39,462 bases of DNA from Micromonospora andamanensis (GTDB lineage: Bacteria; Actinomycetota; Actinomycetes; Mycobacteriales; Micromonosporaceae). The position numbers and the translations under genes were made by a program. The DNA lies in NCBI RefSeq assembly GCF_016863495.1, contig NZ_BOOZ01000056.1, positions 1-39,462 of the forward strand, in the 5' to 3' direction. Under the pieces are notes generated by a model, which ran no database searches, was not told the DNA's origin, and saw only the letters and a list, made by a program, of their open reading frames with translations. Each line of letters begins with the position of its first letter. Position 1 is the first letter of the stretch. Shown piece by piece: positions 23,684 to 30,258 of the stretch.

Positions 23684-24331
23684 TCAGCGCGGATTGATCA
23701 ACACAGCGTAGTCGGCCGCGATGAGCGGGCCGGACGACAGCGAACCGTCCGCCCGTGGGACGCTCAGCGGCGCGCCGCCCTCCAGGAACAGCACCGCGTC
23801 GACGTCGGTGCGGGCGCTGAGCGTGCAGACGATCTGGCCGTACGCCAGCCGCCCGTCGCTGCGGCCGGTGTCCACCGCGGTCAACCCGACGGTTACCCGG
23901 GCCACCCCGTCGACGAGTTCCACCACCGCGCTGGTGAAGGCACCCGGCAGGGCACTTGTCAGCCCGTCGTCGGATTCGGCGGGGGTCGGCCCGGCCAGCA
24001 GGCCGCGCAGTTGCGCGTCGAGGGCGGGCACCTGGTCGACGCGGCGGATCACCGGCACCAGGCGGTCGTCGCGGGAGAAGTAGAGCGTCTCGGTAAGCGC
24101 GCCGGTCTCGGCCGCCGTCGGAGCCGCCGTGGCGGTGGACGGGAACGGGACGGGTGGCGGGGTGACCGCGCGGGGCCGGTCCTCGGCGGGCACCCCGCAC
24201 CCCCCGACAAGTACGAGCACGGCGGCCACCAGCACGAGCCCTGCCCGCCGCGCGTCCCGGACCACACGAGGCGCCCACCTGACCCGGACGGCTCCTCCGC
24301 CGGCCAGGTCGGCGGTGGCGGCCCGGGTCAT
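23684..24331 (-). CDS. GerMN-domain lipoprotein
   Basis: A protein of 215 aa. A hydrophobic segment (residues 29-44) ends in the lipobox LVGGC, with Cys45 the likely lipidated residue, followed by a Pro-rich linker. Residues about 80-205 match the GerMN domain: TLYFSRDDRLVPVIRRV, QLRGLLAGPTPAESDDGLTS, GVARVTVGL and YGQIVCTLS. GerMN domains occur in GerM and in LpqB, the lipoprotein partner of MtrAB. Its ATG overlaps the stop of the histidine kinase gene (ATGA), so the two are translationally coupled. I infer that it tunes the kinase at the outer face of the membrane, as LpqB or CseA do in other actinomycetes. Confidence 0.85.
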   Translation of the reverse strand: MTRAATADLAGGGAVRVRWAPRVVRDARRAGLVLVAAVLVLVGGCGVPAEDRPRAVTPPPVPFPSTATAAPTAAETGALTETLYFSRDDRLVPVIRRVDQVPALDAQLRGLLAGPTPAESDDGLTSALPGAFTSAVVELVDGVARVTVGLTAVDTGRSDGRLAYGQIVCTLSARTDVDAVLFLEGGAPLSVPRADGSLSSGPLIAADYAVLINPR

Positions 24332-25683
24332 GCGACGCTCCCGGGCAGGGTGACGCGGAACCGGGCGCCGCCCTCGGGGCGGTCGCCGACCGTGGCGTCG
24401 CCACCGTGCGCCGCCGCGTGCTGAGCCACCAGGGCCAGCCCCAGGCCGGTGCCGTCGCCGCCGCCCCGGTAGTTGGCGGCCCGGCCCCTGACGAAGCGGT
24501 CGAAGATCACCTCGCGGTCCTCCATCGGCACTCCGGGGCCTTCGTCGTCGACCTCGATCACGCCCGCGTCAGCGGTGTGGGACAGCCGCACCGCGACCGC
24601 CCCGGCGCCGTATCGCTCGGCGTTGTCGAGCAGGTTGGTCAGCACCTGGGTCACCCGGCGGCGGTCCACCCGCCAGCTGGCAGGCGTCCCCACCGCCACC
24701 TGCACCATCGACTCCGGCAGGTTCCGGTCCTGGCACGCCCGGCGGGCCAGCTCGGGCAGGTCGACCGGCTCCCGATGCACGGGCTGGTCGCCCCGGGCCA
24801 GGTCCAGCAGGTCGTTCACCAGTTGCTGGAAGCGGTCGATCTCGTCGGCGACCAGCCGGGCGGCGGTGGCGGTCCGCTCGTCCAGATTCTCCCGGCGGCG
24901 GGACAGCACACTTGCCGCTGCGGCGAGCGTCTGCAACGGCGAGCGCAACTCGTGGCTGACGTCGGCGGCGAAGCGCCGGTCCCGGTCGATCCGCCCGGCC
25001 AGTTCGTCGACCATCCGGTTGAACGAGGTGGAGAGGCGGGTCAGGTCCGGGTCGGTGTCCGGGGCGAGCCGGGTGGTGAAGTCGCCGGCCGCGATCCGCT
25101 CGGCGGCGTCGGCGACGGCGGTCAGCGGGCGCAGCCCGTGGCGGGTGGCGTACCAGCCGAGCGCCGCCCCCGACCCGGCCACCATGATCGCCACCGCGGT
25201 GAGCGCCAGTGCCAGCACCTGGAAGGTCTGTTCCAGCTCCCGCAGCGAGGCGATCTCGTAGAACGCTGTCGACTCGGACAGCGGCACGCCGACGAGCATC
25301 ACCGGATGGTCGTTGACCCGGACCCGTTGCACCGCCGGTTCGCCCGCCGAGACCAACTCCTGGAGCCGGTCCGGAACGATCGTGGTGAGCCCGTTGTCGG
25401 CACTGCGGGCGTACCACTCGCCGTCGAGCAGCACCAGGGGCCGCCGTCCGGTGCCGGTGTCCAGCGCCCGCAACGCCTCCGCGACGTCCGGGTTCTCGGT
25501 GTTCAGCCCGGCGCGGACCACCGCCGCGTCGTAGTACGCCGCCCGCAGCACGGTGCGCTCCCGTTCGTCGAGCAGGGTGCGGCGGGTCAGCTCGTACGAC
25601 ACCAGGGCCATCGAGGCGGACAGCAGCAACGCACCTATCGCGAACGCGGCGGTGACCCGGGCACGCAGTCCGAGGCGTCTCAT
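24328..25683 (-). CDS. Sensor histidine kinase
   Basis: A protein of 451 aa. Two membrane helices (about 10-30 and 160-182) flank an extracellular domain of about 130 residues, followed by HAMP (LRPLTAVADAAERIAAGDFT), the H-box with His244 (DVSHELRSPLQTL), the N-box (LTNLLDNAERYG), and G-boxes VDDEGPGVP and GDGTGLGLALVAQHAAAHGG. The ATG at 25683 overlaps the response regulator stop (ATGA). Longer frames upstream lie inside the regulator. It should phosphorylate the OmpR-type regulator of the same operon. The extracellular domain, flanked by the GerMN lipoprotein gene, points to sensing of the cell envelope; the signal is unknown. Confidence 0.93.
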   Translation of the reverse strand: MRRLGLRARVTAAFAIGALLLSASMALVSYELTRRTLLDERERTVLRAAYYDAAVVRAGLNTENPDVAEALRALDTGTGRRPLVLLDGEWYARSADNGLTTIVPDRLQELVSAGEPAVQRVRVNDHPVMLVGVPLSESTAFYEIASLRELEQTFQVLALALTAVAIMVAGSGAALGWYATRHGLRPLTAVADAAERIAAGDFTTRLAPDTDPDLTRLSTSFNRMVDELAGRIDRDRRFAADVSHELRSPLQTLAAAASVLSRRRENLDERTATAARLVADEIDRFQQLVNDLLDLARGDQPVHREPVDLPELARRACQDRNLPESMVQVAVGTPASWRVDRRRVTQVLTNLLDNAERYGAGAVAVRLSHTADAGVIEVDDEGPGVPMEDREVIFDRFVRGRAANYRGGGDGTGLGLALVAQHAAAHGGDATVGDRPEGGARFRVTLPGSVA

Positions 25684-26369
25684 CGTTGCAGCTTGTAGCC
25701 CAGGCCGCGCAAGGTCACCAGGTGCCGGGGGTTGGCCGGATCCGCCTCGATCTTCTGGCGGAGCCTGCCGACGTGCACGTCGACGAGCCGTTCGTCGCCG
25801 CTGTCGTATCCCCAGACGCGGCTGAGCAGCTGTTGACGCGACAGCACCCGGCCGGCGTGCTCGGCCAGCTCGCACAGCAGCCGGAACTCGGTACGGGTGA
25901 CCGCGACCGGCTCACCGGACCGACGCACCTCCCCCGCCTCCGGGCTCACCTCCAGCTCGCCGAAGGAGAGCACCGGCACCGGCTCCGGCCCGTCCGGGGC
26001 GGTGACCGTCCGGCCGCGCCGGCGCAGGGCGCGCAGCCGGGCGGTCAGCTCCTTGATCGCCACCGGCTTGACGACGTAGTCGTCGGCGCCGGCCTCCAGG
26101 GCGGCCACGATGTCGTGGGTGTCGTCGCGGGCACTGACCACGACGATCGGCACGTCGTCGTCGCGGCGTAGCTGGCGGATGCCCTCGAAGCCGTCGATGC
26201 CGGGCAGCATCAGGTCGACCAGGACGTAGTCGGCGGGATCCCGGCGCTGCGTCCGCAGCCCCTCCTCGGCGGTGGCCGCTCCCCGGGCCTCGTAGCCCTC
26301 GTCCTCCAGAGCGAGCAGCAACGCCAACCGGATCCGGTCGTCGTCCTCGATCACCAGTACCGCTGTCAT
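25680..26369 (-). CDS. OmpR-family response regulator
   Basis: A protein of 229 aa. The receiver domain has the acidic pocket (VLVIEDDDR), phospho-acceptor Asp52 in VLVDLMLPGIDGF, the conserved Ser/Thr in VVVSARDD, and Lys in DDYVVKP. The winged-helix output domain runs from about 130 to 229 (VTRTEFRLLCELAEHAGRVL, RVWGYDSGDERLVDVHVGRL, LRGLGYKLQ). It is the first gene of a coupled operon with the kinase and GerMN lipoprotein. A TTTGTCACGCAAC motif lies 58 bases upstream and could be its own binding site. It resembles CseB/MtrA-type regulators, but I do not assign an orthologue. Confidence 0.93.
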   Translation of the reverse strand: MTAVLVIEDDDRIRLALLLALEDEGYEARGAATAEEGLRTQRRDPADYVLVDLMLPGIDGFEGIRQLRRDDDVPIVVVSARDDTHDIVAALEAGADDYVVKPVAIKELTARLRALRRRGRTVTAPDGPEPVPVLSFGELEVSPEAGEVRRSGEPVAVTRTEFRLLCELAEHAGRVLSRQQLLSRVWGYDSGDERLVDVHVGRLRQKIEADPANPRHLVTLRGLGYKLQR

Positions 26370-26426
26370 ACCGGAATCATCCCCAAGCCCTCACCGCCGG
26401 GCCAACCGCGACCGGCATCAGGGTGT

Positions 26427-26443
26427 TTTGTCACGCAACTGTC
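26427..26443. promoter_or_regulatory. Candidate response-regulator site, second copy
   Basis: TTTGTCACGCAACTGTC lies between the leftward response regulator (58 bases from its start) and the rightward STAS gene (80 bases from its start). It differs by one base from the 17-base motif at 23635. A regulator bound here could act on both operons. Confidence 0.55.
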
Positions 26444-26522
26444 ATCCGTCCGCGCGGTGCCCGCCAACCCCGCTGGGCAGGGTGAAAGCCACTCGGAGAC
26501 AGCTGGAGAGGGGGCCTTCGAC

Positions 26523-26984
26523 GTGACCGCACCACGACGCCCCGAGTGCTCGGTGCCACTGGTGGAGGTGTCCATCACCGAGTTCGACCTGGCCTGCCTG
26601 CCGGAGACCGGCGCGGTCCTCGACCAGTTGCTGGCGCTGCACCCACAGCAGGTCGTGATCGACCTGGCCGGCTGCCGGCACATCGACGCCGCCGCCATCG
26701 GCCTGCTGCTCGACGTGCACCGAAGGATGATCCGGAGCGGCGGTGTGCTCGCGGTACGCAACCCGAACCCGCGCATCACCCGCATCCTGCAGACCGCTCG
26801 GCTGGACCAGATCCTGCCCGTGCACACCGACGCGGCAGCCACCCCGGCCCCGGTCAGCGGAGCGGTGTCCGCCGCGCCGGCCCCCGCCGCACCTGACGGT
26901 TCACCGGCCGGCGGGACACCGCCATCGGGCGCGTCGCCGCGCGCCGCCGCGTACGGCCGCGCCGCGGTCGTCGCGCGCACCTGA
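26523..26984 (+). CDS. STAS-domain protein lacking the phospho-serine
   Basis: A protein of 153 aa from GTG 26523, with GGAGAGGGGG upstream. Residues about 12-105 form a STAS (anti-sigma-factor antagonist) domain: VSITEFDLACLPETGAVLDQ, VVIDLAGCRHIDAAAIGLLL and GVLAVRNPNPRITRIL. The usual D-S-S/T-G loop, whose Ser is phosphorylated by the partner anti-sigma kinase, reads D-A-A-A here, so kinase control should be lost. The last 45 residues are an Ala/Pro-rich tail. It is the first gene of a run with the GlsB-like and zinc-ribbon STAS genes. No anti-sigma kinase or sigma factor is visible in the window. Confidence 0.83.
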   Translation: MTAPRRPECSVPLVEVSITEFDLACLPETGAVLDQLLALHPQQVVIDLAGCRHIDAAAIGLLLDVHRRMIRSGGVLAVRNPNPRITRILQTARLDQILPVHTDAAATPAPVSGAVSAAPAPAAPDGSPAGGTPPSGASPRAAAYGRAAVVART

Positions 26985-27026
26985 CAAGCGAAGCCGACGC
27001 AGCAGACCGCGAGCACGAGGAGCAGC

Positions 27027-27296
27027 ATGACCAGCGCCGGGATCGTCACGGCAATCGCCGTCGGCCTCGCCGTCGGCGCGCTCGGCCGACTGGTCCTGCC
27101 CGGCCGCCCGGGCGTGCCACTGTGGCTCACCATGACGATCGGCGCCGTCGCCGCCCTGCTCGGCGCCATCACCGCCTGGCTCGCCGGCGTGCAGGGGTTC
27201 AGCCTGCTGGGCCTGGTCGTGCAGGGCGGGCTCGCCGCGATCGCGGTGGTGATCGCGGTGGCCACCACCGGCAGGGAACGCTCCGACTCCCGGTGA
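27027..27296 (+). CDS. GlsB/YeaQ/YmgE family membrane protein, second copy
   Basis: A protein of 89 aa with three membrane segments. VTAIAVGLAVGALGRLVLPG and LTMTIGAVAALLGAITAWLA align with the copy at 23280, but the two are clearly diverged, so this is an old duplication. The ATG lies 42 bases after the first STAS gene, in the same direction, and is probably co-transcribed. Placement between two STAS genes suggests a stress-regulated membrane function; the activity is unknown. Confidence 0.87.
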   Translation: MTSAGIVTAIAVGLAVGALGRLVLPGRPGVPLWLTMTIGAVAALLGAITAWLAGVQGFSLLGLVVQGGLAAIAVVIAVATTGRERSDSR

Positions 27297-27384
27297 GCAG
27301 TCCGCACGGCGACGGCACCCTCCGCCCGCCGCCCCGAGTTCCGTACCCCGGCCAACCGGCCGCGGGCACCGGAGAGGAAACCGG

Positions 27385-28071
27385 ATGACCGTCGTACCGG
27401 ACGACAACCTGATGACCCTGATCTGCGACGTCTGTGGTGACACCACCACCGGCACCGCCTGTGTGCTGCCCGACGCCGAGGTCGTCTGGACGCTGGTCTC
27501 CGACCACGGCTGGAGCGGTTCACCGTTCGCCACCGGTCCGCACCGCTGCCCCCGGTGCAGCGCCCTGCCGCCGGGCGCGCCACCACCCGGCGACGACCGG
27601 GACGGCGGTGGGTCGCGTGGCAATGTCGACATGGCGGCGGCGCCCGCCGACAGCGATCTCGAACCGGACACCGGCGACGCGTTGCGGGCCGCCCTGCGCG
27701 GCGCGTACGACGTGCGCGGGACGGTGGTGGTGGACCTGACAGGCGTCCAGGTCATCGACTCGGTCGGGCTGGGCATGCTCGTCCGGGCCCACCGGGACGT
27801 ACGCGAGCGGGGTGGCCGGCTCTGCCTCGCCGCGCCGTCGAGGTTCATCCGCACGGTGCTGCACACGATGAAGCTCGACGGGGTCTTCCCGATCTTCGAC
27901 AGCCTCGACGTCGCCCTCGACCAACTGCGGGCGGCGGCGCTTCAGGACGCCGCGGACGCCGGCATCCATCCGGTCGACGTGACCCCTGTCGACGTGCCGC
28001 GTCCCCCCGCCGAGGTGCCGTCGACGCCAAGCGCCCGCCGCCGTCGCCCGGCTCGCCGCGTCACCGTCTGA
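27385..28071 (+). CDS. Zinc-ribbon-like segment fused to a STAS domain
   Basis: A protein of 228 aa behind GGAGAGGAAACC. The N-terminus holds two CxxC knuckles, Cys14/Cys17 (ICDVCGD) and Cys55/Cys58 (HRCPRCSA), spaced like a zinc ribbon. Residues about 85-190 are a STAS domain with TVVVDLTGVQVIDSVGLGML and GRLCLAAPSRFIRTVL. The phospho-loop is D-S-V-G, keeping one Ser but with Val at the usual second position. A basic, Pro-rich tail follows. STAS domains rarely carry a zinc-binding module; it could bind nucleic acid or a partner. It lies in the STAS/GlsB run, 88 bases after the GlsB-like gene. Confidence 0.8.
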   Translation: MTVVPDDNLMTLICDVCGDTTTGTACVLPDAEVVWTLVSDHGWSGSPFATGPHRCPRCSALPPGAPPPGDDRDGGGSRGNVDMAAAPADSDLEPDTGDALRAALRGAYDVRGTVVVDLTGVQVIDSVGLGMLVRAHRDVRERGGRLCLAAPSRFIRTVLHTMKLDGVFPIFDSLDVALDQLRAAALQDAADAGIHPVDVTPVDVPRPPAEVPSTPSARRRRPARRVTV

Positions 28072-28156
28072 GGCCGCGGGTTCCGGGGAGGTTCCCGGCG
28101 TCCCGATTGAACCGATCCACCACCTCCTCCGTACCTCTGGGCGAAGGGAGTGGCCC

Positions 28157-28957
28157 ATGAAGCGCCTGACCCCGTTGCTCACCCTCCTGTCGGGGGCGGT
28201 GACGGCTGCCGTGCTGTTCACAATGAGTGCACAGGCATCCCCGCCGGGCACCCAACCCGCGGCCGGCGGAGCTCCACCGGCCGCCGCGCCGGCCCCACCC
28301 GCCGATGCGGAGGCCGACGCCGACGCCGAGGTGGACCCCGACGCGGCTCCGCCCGGTGAGGAGCCGAGCGACACCGACGCCGACGCCCGGCGACCGGCCG
28401 GCACGTCGCCGCCGACCGATCCCGACGCCTCGTCGGCCGGCACCGAGGTGACATCGGTCGAACAGAACTGGATCGGTGAACTCGAGAACGGGGCCACCAT
28501 CGCGATCACCGTGAAGGACGGCAAGGCCGAGGCGTACGTCTGCGACGGCCGGAGCATGGAGCTGTGGCTGTCCGGCACGGTGCGCGACGGCAAGATCGAG
28601 CTGACCGGCAAGGACGCGAAGCTGACAGGCGTCATCCGGGGCGACCGCGCCAGCGGTGAGATGATCGTCGGCGTTCGGCGCTGGAAGTTCACCGCCCGGC
28701 CCGACAACACGTCGAGCGAAGAGGCGGTGGTCAAGTCCGGTTCGGGTACCGCTCCGGCGATCTACCGGGTGACCGACGAGACCCGCAAGGCCGGCTACGA
28801 CGGCGGCTGGATCATGCTGCCCGACGGCACTCAGATCGGCATCGTCACCTGGAACGGCAAGCCCATTCCCGCACCGCCGTTGGACCCCGCCTTCAACAGC
28901 ACGGTGGTCAACGGGGTGACCCTCGTGGCCGAGCCGGTAGTCCCCGGGGCGCGGTGA
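28157..28957 (+). CDS. Secreted protein with acidic linker, first gene of a redox module
   Basis: A protein of 266 aa behind GAAGGGAG. A Sec signal peptide (KRLTPLLTLLSGAVTAAVLF, cut near Ala27) is followed by an Ala/Pro/Asp-rich linker (about 28-98), then a beta-rich domain of about 165 residues: VEQNWIGELENGATIAITVK, LWLSGTVRDGKIELTGKDAK and a final NGVTLVAEPVV. A single Cys is at 129. There is no lipobox, so it is either released or held by the cell wall. I do not recognise a named family. Its stop overlaps the start of the DUF6529-like gene by one base, and a Rieske lipoprotein gene follows, so the three are very likely one operon. Confidence 0.8.
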   Translation: MKRLTPLLTLLSGAVTAAVLFTMSAQASPPGTQPAAGGAPPAAAPAPPADAEADADAEVDPDAAPPGEEPSDTDADARRPAGTSPPTDPDASSAGTEVTSVEQNWIGELENGATIAITVKDGKAEAYVCDGRSMELWLSGTVRDGKIELTGKDAKLTGVIRGDRASGEMIVGVRRWKFTARPDNTSSEEAVVKSGSGTAPAIYRVTDETRKAGYDGGWIMLPDGTQIGIVTWNGKPIPAPPLDPAFNSTVVNGVTLVAEPVVPGAR

Positions 28958-29589
28958 TGTCACAGCACCGGCAGGGCGGGGCACGCACCGTGCCCCGCCG
29001 GGCGCCCGAGCCGATGGTCGAGGTGATGCGTGACTTCGGCGCGCCGCCGCCGAGCGCCCCGAGGCGGCGCCCTTCGCTGCTGGTGCCGCTGGTCGTCGGG
29101 GCCGGGGTGGCGGTGGCGCTCGGCGTCTACGGGCGCACCCACACCCCCACCGGCATCGCGGTGAACGTGGCAGGCTTCTCCTCGCCGCTGACGGTGAAGG
29201 TGTGGCTCGGCACCGGGGCGGCGTTCTTCGCGGTCATCCAGTTGCTGTCCGCCCTGTCGATGTGGGGCCGGCTCGGCGGCTTCTCCCCGTCCTGGGCCGG
29301 CTCGGCGCACCGCTGGTCCGGGCGGATCGCGTTCCTGCTCACCGTGCCGGTCGCGGTGCACTGCCTCTACGCGCTCGGGTTCGCCGACTACGACACCCGT
29401 ACGCTGCTGCACTCCCTGCTGGGCTGCTTCTTCTTCGGCGCCTTCGCCACCAAGATGCTGACCCTGCCCAAGCGGGGCCTTGCCGGTTGGGTGCTCCCCA
29501 CCATCGGCGGGGTCGTGTTCGTCGCTCTGATCGGTGTCTTCCTGACCTCGTCGGTCTGGTACTTCACCACGTTCGGCATCCAGTTCTGA
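28957..29589 (+). CDS. DUF6529-like five-helix membrane protein, possible cytochrome b
   Basis: A protein of 210 aa from the ATG at 28957, which shares its A with the upstream TGA; a GTG one codon earlier is possible. After a cytosolic Arg-rich N-terminus come five membrane helices (about 41-60, 82-102, 122-142, 150-168, 178-200). Histidines 118 (AHRWSGR), 135 (PVAVHCLYA) and 152 (LLHSLLGCFFFG) lie exactly 17 residues apart at helix ends and inside helices, which resembles heme-binding membrane cytochromes such as the b561 group. The DUF6529 label and the heme idea are inference. It sits between a secreted protein and a Rieske lipoprotein, 26 bases before the latter. Confidence 0.78.
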   Translation: MSQHRQGGARTVPRRAPEPMVEVMRDFGAPPPSAPRRRPSLLVPLVVGAGVAVALGVYGRTHTPTGIAVNVAGFSSPLTVKVWLGTGAAFFAVIQLLSALSMWGRLGGFSPSWAGSAHRWSGRIAFLLTVPVAVHCLYALGFADYDTRTLLHSLLGCFFFGAFATKMLTLPKRGLAGWVLPTIGGVVFVALIGVFLTSSVWYFTTFGIQF

Positions 29590-29615
29590 TCCCCCGGAAA
29601 GGCAAGGCACCGCAG

Positions 29616-30122
29616 ATGAACCACGAGCAGGCTGGCTGCTGCCGGTCGCGACGAGCCCTGCTGGCCGGTACCGGCGCGGTGGGCGTGGCCGCGCTCACCG
29701 GTTGTGCGACGTACGGTCAGCCGACGGCGGCACCACCGGCCGCGCCACCCGCCGGTACCGCCAGCGGCGAACCGTCCGGCGGCGCGGACCCGTCCGGCAC
29801 CGCCACTCCGGGCGACGACGCAGCCGACCCCGGCCCGCCGGCACTGGCCACGCTTGCCGACATCCCGGTGGGTGGCGGTGCGATCTTCGCCGATGCCGGC
29901 GTCGTGGTGACCCAGCCGACCGACGGGATCATCAAGGCGTACTCGTCGACCTGCACCCACCAGGGCTGCACGGTCACCTCCGTCTCCGACGGCACGATCG
30001 TCTGCGCCTGCCACAACAGTGTGTTCGACATCGCCGACGGCTCGGTACGCAGTGGCCCGGCGGGAGCGCCGCTGCCCGCCGCGAACGTCACTGTCGACGG
30101 TGACGCCATCCGGTTGGCCTGA
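29616..30122 (+). CDS. Rieske 2Fe-2S Tat lipoprotein
   Basis: A protein of 168 aa behind GGAAAGGC. The N-terminus has a twin-arginine motif (SRRALLAGTGAVG) ending in a lipobox LTGC (Cys30), so a folded protein is exported and anchored. A Pro/Gly-rich linker follows. Residues about 90-168 are a Rieske domain with both cluster motifs, CTHQGC and CACHNSVFD, and the conserved Gly-Pro loop (SGPAGAPLP). It should carry one [2Fe-2S] cluster outside the membrane and transfer electrons. No cytochrome bc complex genes are near, but a His-rich membrane protein precedes it in the same operon and is the natural electron partner. Confidence 0.9.
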   Translation: MNHEQAGCCRSRRALLAGTGAVGVAALTGCATYGQPTAAPPAAPPAGTASGEPSGGADPSGTATPGDDAADPGPPALATLADIPVGGGAIFADAGVVVTQPTDGIIKAYSSTCTHQGCTVTSVSDGTIVCACHNSVFDIADGSVRSGPAGAPLPAANVTVDGDAIRLA

Positions 30123-30210
30123 CCGGACCCGGCGATGCGAACGCGGTGACGCGGCCCACCCAGGCCCGGGCCGCGCGGGGCCGTCCGAGGTGGCGTCGCG
30201 CCCCCGGGCG

Positions 30211-30249
30211 GCCCCTGCCCCACCCACGATCCGCAGGTGAGGCAGGGGC
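30211..30249. terminator. Possible bidirectional terminator
   Basis: GCCCCTGCC at 30211-30219 and GGCAGGGGC at 30241-30249 form a 9-bp perfect stem with a 21-base loop between the convergent Rieske and cellulase genes. Confidence 0.6.
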
Positions 30250-30258
30250 ACCTCGGCG

